The notes under the pieces are model-generated. The model made no database searches. It was not told where the DNA came from and saw only the letters and a list, made by a program, of their open reading frames with translations. This document shows positions 33,691-44,840 of a stretch of 64,000 bases of DNA, piece after piece (positions within the stretch are counted from its first letter, which is position 1; each line of letters begins with the position of its first letter). Made by a program: the position numbers and the translations under genes. The DNA is from Phymatolithon calcareum (Eukaryota > Rhodophyta > Florideophyceae > Hapalidiales): NCBI GenBank assembly GCA_977006965.1, contig OZ345362.1, forward strand, positions 620,001 through 684,000, read 5' to 3'.

Positions 33691-35999
33691 GACTTTGGTC
33701 GCGTACTATTTTACGCAATGGCGTTCCATGATGCAATACGGGAATACTATTCACAGCTCTGTGTCCTAGCAATAGTTACTGCAATAATCAGTGATACCGC
33801 AATGGGTTATTTTTATGGCAATCACAACAAAACGATGTACATCACAAGTAGGGAATAGGGAATAACGTAGTTAAACTAGCGTCTCTAATTACTTGTTCAA
33901 TACATTTGCTGTTTGGAACGTGGTTGAACGTGCGTCAGCATCGTAGTACATTCTTATAAATCGCTCTGTAATCTGGATTGGACGCTAACTGAGGCAACGT
34001 AGTGTGCTGAAATAAGAAGTTATTCTTGGTTCTGCAATAGACTATTCCTATTCAATATTGCAATAAACGGGAATTGAAATTAATTATGACCTAAGTCTGG
34101 TCACCTAGCGACTAGAGTGAACACGTACCGAAACGCCGCTCCCATTCAGTCCAAGGAGCGTATCTGAGGGCTTTTAATAAACAACAAATCAAGAGCTAAA
34201 AATTTCTTTTGTATTTTCTGCATTGTCCTGCACTGCAGATGGGCCGAACTTGCACTATGGATAGTAAGCTGCAATGGCCGAATGAAACATCGAGCTGAAA
34301 ATATCCCCCGATGGACATTCGATATTGCACTGTCGCATGTCTGTGCGAGCTTCTGGTATTGTCTCGAATCAAAACGCTTTCACCTTGCCTGATAGATCGA
34401 TGATGGACTTTGTTGCGCGCATTATTAGATGCGCCTATAGATGAGACAAGATGGTGGACTCTGCAATACCCCTTCTCGCAAGCCAGTCCGCTGCATCGTT
34501 TAAAGGAGGCCACATTTGAATACCGAGTAAGTGCTTGGATGTGGACTACTGCCCGTAAGGAAACGGGTGAATCAGCCACTGTTGGGCTCTTGTTAACCAT
34601 GCCGATACAAGCAGCATGAGCAGCATCTTCTGCGAGTCTACTTTTGTTGAAGTTTGACTCCCTATATAAGCTAGAGACGGCTCACCCTGGCGATGAAATT
34701 CATCATTCACGACTGTTCTTGGAGTTAGAGCATTTAATTCACCTTCATCAAGCCGCTCTGTTCTTCTCCTTCCACAATCGCTGTTCTACAAGTGAAAGGA
34801 AGTCGACCGCAAGGTTCTGTAGGAGGAGACTGTTGCACTGGCAACACGCGAGGCACTGCACACATTTCCTCGGAACGAACATGTGTTTGATGTTCACCTT
34901 CGGCCATTAGTTGCTTCATCAGATTCCCGAGTTGTCACGTTATTTCAGCGCAACCAAGTGAATGTCCATTTATCGCCTATGTACAGTATCTTTGGCTGTC
35001 CGCTAAGCATTAGAAGCCGAAGTGCAAATCGTCTTATTTGGTGTTCTGGACAGAAAATTTATGGGGTGAAGTGACTAGGGTTGGCTGAGGCGAGTGTCTT
35101 GAAGCCCAGCAGTAGAATTTTGCAATTCAAGGTAGCCAGGCAGATAAAAGAAGACCCCAGAAGGTTCTAGGAAAGGTGACCAAGCTGCGAATGAAGCCAA
35201 AATGGCCACCCTCAGAAAATTGACTCCAAGCACTGATGACACTACCTTTTGTACAGTCCCTGTACTATCTACAACGCACATTCAGTGCTGTAGATACGGT
35301 GCTTGGGGAGTGAGCTCGAAAATCGTCAAGGTCAAATCGAGCTAGCGTGCAGATTCTTTAAGCATGTTGGATGATCATTGCAGTGTTTGGATCTAGAGAC
35401 CATTTTTGTAAGAGGCTATTCAATCATGAGCATGCACTTTGAATAATTGTCCGAGCGTCATTTTGGGGCGCAGGCCTTGGGCGACACAGAAGCAGCGACA
35501 CTCAAGGGCGTTTGTTTTGAAGTAAAAGCAGAGATGTGTTTTAGCGTACTGGTTTCGCGCTTCGCACCGGTTAGTGATATCCACTTGCCTACAAACGCTA
35601 CCCTACAAGGAATTTCGTCGAGTATATATATCGGTTGGTTTGTGCATTCTGCATTTGAATATAGCTTCTGATGTGGCCACGTACAACAATTTCTGAAAAG
35701 GCTGTCATCAAACTCACGCGAAGAATTTACAACACCAAATCTGTGCGCCACAGATTCGAGGGAAAGAGCCGTTTAAGTTACTCGCACGATGGTCCCACAA
35801 GAGAATCTTAATGGCGTGTTGATGACGAATAAATAATATCTGCCGAGAATTTAGGTGCAGTAATCTCGAACGATGCCACCGAGACCATGGTTGCACTTGT
35901 AATTCCATCAAATTTCTTTCGACTATATTCAGATTTCCCTTCTCGAGGAGCGAGGATCCATTACTACCCTGATCTGCAAGATCAGCTAAACCTCTGGCT
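33691..35999. other. Unassigned intergenic stretch
   Basis: Only short frames without recognisable domains. The last few hundred bases may hold the promoter of the gene at 36000, but no clear TATA box or other element was identified. Confidence 0.5.
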
Positions 36000-36650
36000 A
36001 TGGCCGCGCCGTCGAAAGCCGCTTTTGGTGAGAGGCTTTCCCAAAGTTGCGGAAATGCTATCGAGAAGAAGCAGAATGTGAATCATTCCGGCAAAGGAAT
36101 TCTCCCGCAGAAGACCGCAGCAGATATTTCAGCAAGCCAACAAGGCAAGCAACCGAAATTGGATGTACAAGCAACGCCGCAAGGCCAAGGAGAGCAGGAG
36201 CAGAAGCTGGAGAAACTGGCTGTAGAGTCACTTCCCCTTCTAGAGACAAGAAAAGAAACTCTGGTTCACGCAGCTATGGTGGAATGTGGAAACCTTGAGA
36301 ATGCAATGCTAGAATCTATATTGGAGTCGTTCGGGGAGGATAGCTTGCCATTTTTTGACGTGGACGATGCCTTGCTCCCTGAAACCAAAGCGCAGCTTTC
36401 TGATATGATGGATTGTGATTATGGCGCTGACTTGTTTCTTACGGACTATCATGGTGATTTCTTAAACACACTTCCAGCTGAGGCGTTTATTGATCATGGG
36501 GTAACATCGGAACCAGAGCAACCGCACGACATTTTGGAAGAACTACGTCAAGTGTTCAACCCCTCCGCAGGCCAAGGACAAAATGATGTAGAAAGGAATA
36601 ATCCAAAAGACAATTCGAACTCTGTTGTAGATACACGCCCCCAACAGTGA
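36000..36650 (+). CDS. Acidic protein of unknown function
   Basis: A 216-codon frame starts with ATG at 36000, just after an in-frame stop at 35988. The N-terminal third is Lys/Gln-rich and polar; the C-terminal half is acidic with spaced bulky hydrophobics (FFDVDDALLPE, DLFLTDYHGDFLNTLP), a composition seen in acidic transcription-activation segments. There is no signal peptide, membrane segment or known domain. The stop lies 84 bases from the stop of the convergent RecQ gene, a tight spacing normal for real neighbouring genes in compact genomes. I do not recognise the protein; a transcriptional role is only a suggestion from composition. It might also be the last exon of a longer gene. Confidence 0.5.
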   Translation: MAAPSKAAFGERLSQSCGNAIEKKQNVNHSGKGILPQKTAADISASQQGKQPKLDVQATPQGQGEQEQKLEKLAVESLPLLETRKETLVHAAMVECGNLENAMLESILESFGEDSLPFFDVDDALLPETKAQLSDMMDCDYGADLFLTDYHGDFLNTLPAEAFIDHGVTSEPEQPHDILEELRQVFNPSAGQGQNDVERNNPKDNSNSVVDTRPQQ

Positions 36651-36734
36651 CCACCCTGCGCTGCTGTTATCGCCCTTACAATGATATGAAAGAGAATGTT
36701 GTGCGCACGTTAGAGGTTTACATTTATTACGTAT

Positions 36735-38885
36735 CTACTTGTACAGCTGTAAAGCTCGTTCGAGAAGCTTAGGAAAGGGAGTATCCGACATTGACCCGAA
36801 CGTCGGCAAGCGTCTCAGTCTTCTTTTCTGAATAAAGGGCGAGGAGATACCAGCTGCAAATCTTGCCAGGACCAACGCCTCGCGCGGCACGTCCACTTGC
36901 TCGGTAACCTTTTTCCACCTCGAGTTATCAAATGGTCTCTTTTCAATAGTCTCCAAATCTTTTCCAAACGCATCAGACTGCGCCGGACCATGTAAACATA
37001 TCTCGCAGTGGTCACATTTGCCTTCCCCCAAAATGGCATCCCCATACCTTCGAGCAATCACTTTCGAATGACATCCGTCGCCCTGGACATAGTCAAGAAC
37101 TTCTGCTACCCGCCCAAGATCCAGTTTCTCGCTCTCCACTGCACGGGCGTGCAGCAGCTTTGCAAGAGCTTCCATGTCCGGCATTTCTTTGGTAATCTCA
37201 ACGCGTGAAATCACCTTTGACGATGGCAGACTGTCTCCGGCAAGAAAGTTGTCGCGGCGCAATGATTCCAGAATACCGCTAATGTCCGCGACATCAACCC
37301 CGGTTTCCTTCGCCGCGGCTTGAACATCAACGGTTATATTCACCCTTCCTACTTTCCCAGTGGCGAGTATTCGTTTCCCTGGAGCGTATGCAGGCAACCG
37401 GTTATGACTTTTGTTGGGCGTCATTCGGCAGGTGATGGTACCAAAGAAGGGCGTTAGCTCGCGCAGATACCCGTCGTCCAACTCTAGTTGCGCAATCATC
37501 TGCGTCAACGTTGTGTCTCGCACATCAACCTCGTGCGACAAATCGTACAAGCTGTAGTTAGTGATCTCACCCACTTTGTTTTTCGCAAACAACGTCTGGA
37601 GCACCTTTCGACAACTGTCTAAAGTCGGTAATCCTCCACGTGCAAACGCCTCGAGCACCGGTACATCATCTGCACAAGCCAGAATCTCGCAGGTCGACGG
37701 CAACCCGTCGCGTCCGGCACGCCCAACCTCCTGAACGTACGCATCCAGCGATTTCGGCAGATTGAAGTGGTACACATAGCGGATGTTGGCCTTATCAATA
37801 CCCATCCCGAATGCAATCGTTGCTACAACAATGGGACTCCCGGAGCCGTTCAGGAACCAATTTTGAGTCTCAATACGGGCATCTTGTTTCAACCCCGCAT
37901 GATAGGGCCTTGCCTGTAGTCCACGCTCTGAAAGCATTGCAGCAACCTTCGTCGCGGTGGCTTGCAGAGTGACATACACTACAGTGGCACCGGGCGTGCG
38001 CTCGCGCAGACGCTGCGCAAGAATGGCGACGCGTTCCACAACAGAACGATCAAGCTCGGTGTCAGATGTGGAAAGACCAACTGTCGCACCGGACGGGGCG
38101 ATGCGGACGATGCGGGTGGTCAGATTGGGACGGGCAGACGAAACACGCACGACACCAGTGTTGGCGGGGATATTGAGAGCTTCGCAAATTTCATCGGCCA
38201 CGGTTGTAGTGGCTGTCGCCGTCAGTGCGAGGACGCGATCGAAGGGAAGCGTGCCTGCCACAAAAGCAAGACGGCGATAGTCTGGTCGAAAAGAGTGACC
38301 CCATTGTGAGACACAATGAGCCTCGTCTACGGCGAGGAGGGCGAGCGGGGTGTGGCGCAGCAGATTAAGAAAGCGGGCGTTCTTGAACCGCTCCGGAGAT
38401 ACATATAGGATGCGCACCTCTCCGGCTCTGATTGAATTCTGCACTTCCCTGGCCTCGGCGGCGCCTTGCTGTGAATTAAGGGTGGCGGCGGGAATGCCGC
38501 GAGACTGTAGTGCATCGACCTGATCTTTCATCAACGCTAGGAGCGGAGAGACGACAACAGTCAATGCGGATGGAAAGAGCAAGGCTGGGAGCTGGTAGCA
38601 AAGCGATTTTCCTCCGCCGGTGGGGAAAATAGCAAGTACACGGGGCGCGCAGTTCTCGGGCGGGGTGAGCAAGAGTTTCAGGACTGCTTCTTGTGGAGAG
38701 CGAAGAGTTTTCAATCCAAATTGTGATACCAACACTTTTCTTGCGTAATCAAGCGTTGGGGCGCGTGTTGGCGCAACCATTGCGGTAAAGTTTCTGAGCC
38801 TGGAAGTCGCGTTTACGCGGAAATGGCGTGGCAATCGACTGCTAGAGCGAATGACAAAGCTAGTTGGTGTCATCGCCTGGATCAT
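36735..38885 (-). CDS. RecQ-family ATP-dependent DNA helicase
   Basis: An uninterrupted 716-codon frame. The superfamily 2 helicase core is complete: PTGGGKSLCYQLPA (Walker A, residues 88-101), SPLLALMKDQ, VDEAHCVSQWGH (186-197), LALTATAT (219-226), ARPNL (251-255), then IVVATIAFGMGIDKANIRYVYH and QEVGRAGRDG (385-394). A RecQ zinc-binding region follows with CHSKVIARRYGD and CDHCEIC near residue 625. No HRDC domain was recognised. RecQ enzymes unwind DNA 3'-5' in recombination and fork repair. Residues 1-40 are rich in Arg and Ser and lack acids, like an organelle-targeting sequence; a start at Met36 would remove it. The gene is convergent with the acidic-protein gene. Confidence 0.93.
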   Translation of the reverse strand: MIQAMTPTSFVIRSSSRLPRHFRVNATSRLRNFTAMVAPTRAPTLDYARKVLVSQFGLKTLRSPQEAVLKLLLTPPENCAPRVLAIFPTGGGKSLCYQLPALLFPSALTVVVSPLLALMKDQVDALQSRGIPAATLNSQQGAAEAREVQNSIRAGEVRILYVSPERFKNARFLNLLRHTPLALLAVDEAHCVSQWGHSFRPDYRRLAFVAGTLPFDRVLALTATATTTVADEICEALNIPANTGVVRVSSARPNLTTRIVRIAPSGATVGLSTSDTELDRSVVERVAILAQRLRERTPGATVVYVTLQATATKVAAMLSERGLQARPYHAGLKQDARIETQNWFLNGSGSPIVVATIAFGMGIDKANIRYVYHFNLPKSLDAYVQEVGRAGRDGLPSTCEILACADDVPVLEAFARGGLPTLDSCRKVLQTLFAKNKVGEITNYSLYDLSHEVDVRDTTLTQMIAQLELDDGYLRELTPFFGTITCRMTPNKSHNRLPAYAPGKRILATGKVGRVNITVDVQAAAKETGVDVADISGILESLRRDNFLAGDSLPSSKVISRVEITKEMPDMEALAKLLHARAVESEKLDLGRVAEVLDYVQGDGCHSKVIARRYGDAILGEGKCDHCEICLHGPAQSDAFGKDLETIEKRPFDNSRWKKVTEQVDVPREALVLARFAAGISSPFIQKRRLRRLPTFGSMSDTPFPKLLERALQLYK

Positions 38886-41740
38886 TCAGCTTCCCGAACA
38901 GTAACAGATCACAAACGGGGGAAGCCTTTTTTAAAATTTCCCGCGAGATATGATTATGAAGGATACGTGTCCGATTCCACAATGCATCCTAGGGATATGT
39001 TGTCCTGTGAGTGTTTTCTACAGCATTTCATTGTGCAGGAGCCGCTCTGGGAGGCTCAGAGCCCCGCTCGCCGTTGTTCGTCCGATACAAGACACCATGC
39101 CAAAACTAGGAAATAAATGTCGAGCGGAATTTTTTACGACAAGATTGGCTTGGTGACATCGACTCGAACGCACTTGTTGCAGCCTTGACTCTGAAAGCTG
39201 TGGTGTTTTTTTGCGGACAGCTCTGTCCAGTTTATTTGAACGGACTAAGATTTTTGGTATTTATACTACTTTCTCCAGGCATTTTCAGTCGTGGTGACTA
39301 TCCGTGAAACCTGGAGCTCTCTTTCGTTGTTCCTGGAATGAAGTAGCAAATAACTTTAAATAGCTTCGTGCTACCTAACCGGGAATGACACTTTTGGTAG
39401 TCGTAAGGTAGAAAAAATGTAACCCAATTCGTTGCATAGTCATGTACGTCGGTACATGCAATAGTACTGCACGAGGTACATTCAGACCAACATTCACAAA
39501 CATACCACATCTTTCTTCTTCCTTGAAAATGCGAGAGTCGCTTTGAAATCAACGCTCTGAGTCACACACTAAGAGAATGACATTTCAAGAAAGACTAGAG
39601 TACTGCTATATTAAGATCATCTTAACATTGCAATACTCTAGTAATGTGTTCGAAGACCATTCTTCTTCTTCTTTATTGCAGATTTTCGAAGTTGTCCTCC
39701 AACAACTCCACATCCTTACAGATGCAGTAGATTTTAACAGATACGAATGGTACTGGATTTCACAACAGCTCAAAGCTGCAAAAAGTGCAGATCTCACCAT
39801 AGTACTTGGTTCTTTTCATTTTGATTCTACAGTGCATCGTGGATCTATCATTCAAATAGGAAAACGATCATGTTCATTGTCATTGGCTGGAAATCGATAA
39901 TGGGCGAGAAGATATATAGTTAAGTTTCGACCGGAGCTCCCTGAAAGTAATATTTTAGGTTACAATTGTCCTCCCTTCACTAAGCCCCTAGAACGTTCGC
40001 AGTGCTATTGGAAGCCTTCAATCAACGCGTTTGCATATGAACATATAGAAAGACAGATTACCCATTGCGGCTTCCTTGCGAGTGTGCAGAAATATAGGTC
40101 GTGCATTGCTCGCCGTGTTTACAATCTCGACCTTGCAATGCTTCCGAGGATAACAGAAATATGGCAAACGTTCTTCGAGTGGTTTCTTGGTGGCGGATCA
40201 TCTGCGACAGAAAAGATGCAATAAGAGCGTATTGACCCGTGGTAGTCAGCGTCATGGAAGGCTTTCAGTTATTCAGGTTTCCCGCAATGAAACCCTCTTA
40301 TCTCTCGATTTGGCAGGGAGAGTCACTCAATAATCAAACTTGACTGATTTCATGTTTTCTTGTTTGTGAAGCAGTAGAGATGAAGTCAATTCATCACGGA
40401 ACGGTTGGTCTATGTCGGAAGGCTTTGTAGGTCTCCCACAGCGAAACATTGTGCTAGGTCAGTCTGAAGCGTAGCAGTCCTGCAGACTGAAGCGGGTGGC
40501 GGCACTGCACGCGCATTTTGACGTGTCATAAATTCATAATGGAAAGTGTCAATCGCGGAAGTATTACCTCTTATCTGTCAGCAGACTTCAGTGGGTACAG
40601 TTCTACAGTACTCAAACGCATAATAAGCAAAAAGAGAGTACGCGATTTCATCGAAAACCGCAAACCAGTCAGTACAGTAGTATATACGTCTTCAAGATAG
40701 GGACTGGCGCATGGCGTTCAGGTATTCAATGTAAACGCGTGATCGTGGAGAATATCTTTTGATAACACCCGTAACAGAACATACTGCCTTCATCTGGCTC
40801 GGTCATGGACAAGGTCTCATCCTTATATATTTATGCTATTTCTGAAGAACAATATTACGCTTGCTGTACAATGTATTATTCAAGATGTGGACAAGGGAGT
40901 GCAGAAGTTCCCATCGGACCGTCAGTTTAGAAAAAGAGTCTGACCTATCAATATCGCAATAAGCATTCCTGTCCAAGACCTTTCCTCGCGTTCGCAGATC
41001 CTATCTGCAGTAGCACTCCACGCAGAAACAACTGACCGAACTCTTTTTCATCCACTGGCATCATACAAGTCGTGCATCCTTTGTTCATGATCGCTCTTCT
41101 CTGCTCATTTACTTGTGCCAACCATCCTAAGAGAATCGTTCTCGATAAGGTACAGCTTCCTCCGTGTGTATCCGCATGTAAGGGTTGTTTCATAAAGCTT
41201 GAACTGGAGCATCATGAACAGTCTCGAATATCCCAGACATTTGAGCTATTTACCGGGAAATCAGACGGAAGGGGACAAGAGCACCTTGGCCCTGGCCCAA
41301 TTCTATCCACCAGCGAGTACAAATGGAGAAGCGCGCTTACGGAAGCGGGGCTCTGAAGGCCGTTTAGCTGGAATCTTTCCGGAAAAATGTTTGAGCATCC
41401 ACCGATCCGCGTGCATCTGGTCCACCAATATTCATACCATCTCGTGTGGCTTTTCCATTACTTAAAAGCGCTTTCCTTGTCGTTCGGAAGCATCCATTTT
41501 TCGTGACAATATAGTGGGTATTCTTGAACAACATGGCCCGAACGTAGTCAACTGAGCGACGAGCATGACGTATTTGCCTGTACAGTTTGAAATTTTAAGA
41601 ATTTTCTGAATAATCCATTAACAGGCGCAACCGCTACCGTTGCTGCCGCAGAAATGGGATTCTAAAACGCATTTATAAGTTCACTTTGCCTCTGTCTGCA
41701 TTCTCTCTTCGTCAGCTAAGTGGCTTCTCTCAAAGCAATC
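38886..41740. other. Intergenic stretch with a dispersed repeat copy
   Basis: No gene recognised. 39665-39798 repeats 15650-15786 in the same orientation (shared ACTCCACATCCTTAC). The last 100-200 bases must hold the promoter and short leader of the phosphate transporter gene. Confidence 0.55.
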
Positions 41741-43699
41741 ATGAGTGAGACATTCCAATGGCCGATCGCTGGAGAGAGCTTCAAGCTCCTCGAGGGTGTC
41801 CACGTTGACTCCATTGCTGGTTACAGATGGATGGTCATCCTTGGAGGCTTCCTCGCCTTCGCCATGGCTTGGGGTATTGGTGCCAATGATGTCGCCAATG
41901 CCTTCGCCACCTCCGTTGGTGCCGGCTCCCTCACCCTCCGATGGGCTTGCGTTATCGCCGCTGTCATGGAATTCCTCGGTGCCCTGCTCATGGGTTCCAA
42001 CGTCACTGACACCGTTCGTAAGAAGATTATCGATGTCGCTGTCTTCGATCCCACCAAGAGCGGTGGTGCCTCGAATGGTCCCGAGATCCTCATGACCGGT
42101 TTCCTGGTCGCTCTTATCTCCGCCACCACCTGGCTCATCGTCGCCACCTACTTCTCCCTTCCGGTGTCCACCACCCATTCCATCATCGGTTCCCTCATCG
42201 GCGTCGGTCTCGCCTTCCGTGGCAAGGACGCTGTTATCTGGATCTCCTCCGGCTCCGGTTTCAAGAAGCTCAAGGGTGTTGTTGGTGTCGTCCTTTCCTG
42301 GGTCATCTCCCCAGTACTCTCCGGTATCTTTGCCATCGTCGTGTTCCTGCTTGTGCGTACCCTCGTGTTGCGCTCTAAGAACCCGGTTCGCAACGGATTC
42401 CTCTTCCTTCCCATGTTCTACGCTCTCACCATTGCCGTTACTCTCTTCTTCATCATCTACAAGGGCTCCCCCAAGCTCAAGCTTGACAAGAAGTTTTCCG
42501 TCGGACAGGCCGTCGGTATCTCCATTGGATCCGGTATTGGTGCTGGTCTTCTCGCTTGGTGGTTCGTCATTCCCCAGGCAAAGGCTCACGTCGACCGCTG
42601 GGAGGCCCGTGAGCGCGAGAAGCTCCGCAACCCTGAGGCCGCTGCCGCTGCTGCCGCCAAGCAGGGCGCCGACAAGGTGAACTCCGCTCTTCAGAAGGTC
42701 GGTCTCAACTTTGAGATTGAGGAGGAACTCTCTGACGATGTTGTCCGTATGCACGACAACGTCGAAAAGTTCGACCCCAAGGCTGAGCAACTCTTCACCT
42801 GGCTTCAGGTTTTCACCGCCGCCTTCGATGCCTTCGCTCACGGTGCCAACGATGTTGCCAACTCCATCGGACCGTTCGCCTCCATTTACCAGCTCTACAC
42901 TAACCGCGGTACCATCTCCGTCGTCAAGCCCCTGGGCTACGGATCTGACGGTACTTTCGTCGGTGGTCCCAAGGATGGCCAGGCGTACAAGGAGGACGAT
43001 CTTATCCCTGACGGAGGTCCGTCCTGCGGTACCATCGACGGTACCGACTATTTCAAGTGCAAGGCCAGCTTCCCAGCTCTTACTGGTGCTGCTGCCGGTG
43101 CCACTTCCAAGACCGTTGCCTTCTATGACAAGAACGGTGAGTTCATTTCCGAAGGTAACACTTGCTACTCCGATTGCAAGCCGTCCTCCTTTGCCAAGTA
43201 CACCAGCAAGAAGCAGGCTGTCGAGCTGTGGATTCTTGCCCTCGGTGGACTCGGAATCGTCCTCGGTCTCGCCATGTGGGGCTACCGTATCATTGTCGCC
43301 ATCGGTGTGAAGCTCACCAAGCTTACTCCGTCCCGTGGTTTCGCCATTGAGATCGGTGCCGCCATCACTGTTATCATTGCCTCCCGTATCGGTCTCCCTG
43401 TGTCCACCACCCATTGCCAGGTCGGTGCCACCATGGGTGTCGGTCTTGTTGAGTTCAAGGGTAACACTGTGAACTGGAAGCAGTTCGGCTACATTTGCGC
43501 CGGATGGGTGTTCACTGTTGTGTTCACTGGTCTTCTTTCCGCAGGTATCTTCTCCCTCCTCGTCAACTCCCCGCAGAAGTACGGCCTCGACCAGCCGTAC
43601 CTGCCGAGCCACTGCCCGGGCCAGAACATGTTCGCCTACGACCCGACTGTAAAGGGCTTCCGTGGTGTTGGTTGCGGTGGTTTCGATATCAAGGCTTAA
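41741..43699 (+). CDS. Sodium/phosphate symporter, PiT (PHO4) family
   Basis: ATG at 41741 gives 652 residues without interruption. The family's duplicated signature is present: GIGANDVANAFATSVGAGSLT (GANDVANA at 47-54) and AHGANDVANSIGPF (GANDVANS at 368-375), each followed further on by an LPVSTTH motif. The protein is strongly hydrophobic with about ten to twelve predicted membrane spans, a central polar loop with an Ala run (residues about 290-350), and a Cys-containing loop near residues 430-480. PiT proteins take up inorganic phosphate with Na+ across the plasma membrane. Codons end mostly in C, suggesting high expression. An inverted, nearly identical but broken copy lies at 61830-63788; the similarity stops at the ends of the coding sequence. 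Confidence 0.95.
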   Translation: MSETFQWPIAGESFKLLEGVHVDSIAGYRWMVILGGFLAFAMAWGIGANDVANAFATSVGAGSLTLRWACVIAAVMEFLGALLMGSNVTDTVRKKIIDVAVFDPTKSGGASNGPEILMTGFLVALISATTWLIVATYFSLPVSTTHSIIGSLIGVGLAFRGKDAVIWISSGSGFKKLKGVVGVVLSWVISPVLSGIFAIVVFLLVRTLVLRSKNPVRNGFLFLPMFYALTIAVTLFFIIYKGSPKLKLDKKFSVGQAVGISIGSGIGAGLLAWWFVIPQAKAHVDRWEAREREKLRNPEAAAAAAAKQGADKVNSALQKVGLNFEIEEELSDDVVRMHDNVEKFDPKAEQLFTWLQVFTAAFDAFAHGANDVANSIGPFASIYQLYTNRGTISVVKPLGYGSDGTFVGGPKDGQAYKEDDLIPDGGPSCGTIDGTDYFKCKASFPALTGAAAGATSKTVAFYDKNGEFISEGNTCYSDCKPSSFAKYTSKKQAVELWILALGGLGIVLGLAMWGYRIIVAIGVKLTKLTPSRGFAIEIGAAITVIIASRIGLPVSTTHCQVGATMGVGLVEFKGNTVNWKQFGYICAGWVFTVVFTGLLSAGIFSLLVNSPQKYGLDQPYLPSHCPGQNMFAYDPTVKGFRGVGCGGFDIKA

Positions 43700-44840
43700 A
43701 AGTCTTCGAAATCAACACTTAAACTGCGTCACTGACGCAAGATACATATATATCCTAACTTTAGCAGTTAGAGGCTTCTCTCCATAGTTTTATCCAAATA
43801 AACGCACATGCTCTCATTTTTAACAAAATTGCCGTAATTTTGTTCATTGTTAGGGTGGCTCGCTCGTCCACAAGACGGCAAATAGCATATACTCTGGGCT
43901 CATCTCATCTCATCTTAATTTCTTAATCCGTATGGTTCAGCATAATGTTAATTGCACTAGCTACTTGTCTCATTCTTCACTGTCCCGTATAGACTTCATC
44001 AATACTGTACCTGCTTCGTCGTGATGTGCAAAATGTGCCCAACCGTCAGATTTCTCCACGGAGACGAGTCGGGGGTATGATTCGGGAGTGATGACATTGC
44101 GTACTCTTTGTTCTCGAAAAGAACGATTGATTAGAAGGGGAGTAGAAAGGTTAAATGCTGCGCTCTAGATAGGCCACTCAATCCACAGTTTTTCTGGTCG
44201 AGGAAAATTTAATGGATCTTTCAATCATCCCTCACTTGTCAAGCGAACATGTTCCTCGAGGTTTAGTATGCTTCGAGTTTGTGGCCGTTCCCATGAAGTA
44301 TCACAGAACCAATTCACACTCACAAATTCTTGTGGTGGCACTATCTAGGTCTGAGACTCCCTTGCATCACTATGCGAACAGGACAGAAAAATTTCCCTGC
44401 AGTCTCAACTGGTTGTTTCTCGTCTTGCAAATGCATGTTGAGATTTTGGGTATAGCACGATCATCTATTCTTTTCGCTAGCAAAAGAAAAACTGCTCCGT
44501 CGCTCCCAGTGCGCTGAAGTTGAAGAAAAACAAGGCTGACGTGGAGGTCGCTGCCGCTGTTGGAACAGATGCAAGATGCACTACAGTACTGTATAGAGCA
44601 TTGCCCCTATTTACAGTGTTAATCATACGACGTCGAAAAAGGGAAGTGTCGGAAACAACAACAGGGCTATCCTTGTTGTCACCAATTCAATTTGACTGTG
44701 GATTAGGTTTACGTATCCGCATTACACGGCCTCCCTTGGACGGTCCTTGATTCTGTATCGTCTCGTTCCGCCGAAGGACGCGGACGTAAGTCACCATCCC
44801 TGGCTCGCGCATCAACGTCGCGCACTTGAGCCGCGCCGCC
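43700..44840. other. Intergenic stretch
   Basis: Two short frames (44212-44517 and 44520-44750) have no recognisable content. This space holds the 3' region of the phosphate transporter and the promoter of the P4-ATPase gene. Confidence 0.55.

Noticed and set aside
41681-43612. A 643-codon antisense frame over the PiT gene, also open (677 codons, 61917-63950) over the second copy
   Set aside because: It mirrors the C-ending codon bias of the sense gene, which removes stops from this antisense frame. The product is a low-complexity Glu/Gly/Thr/Asp-rich chain with no domain.
44826-44840. Upstream TTG start for the P4-ATPase frame, and similar non-ATG starts for PiT (41720), CS/Sel1 (56804) and the phosphate carrier (57145)
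   Set aside because: In-frame ATG codons follow within a few to a few dozen codons and eukaryotic genes rarely use these codons; the extra residues match no family.
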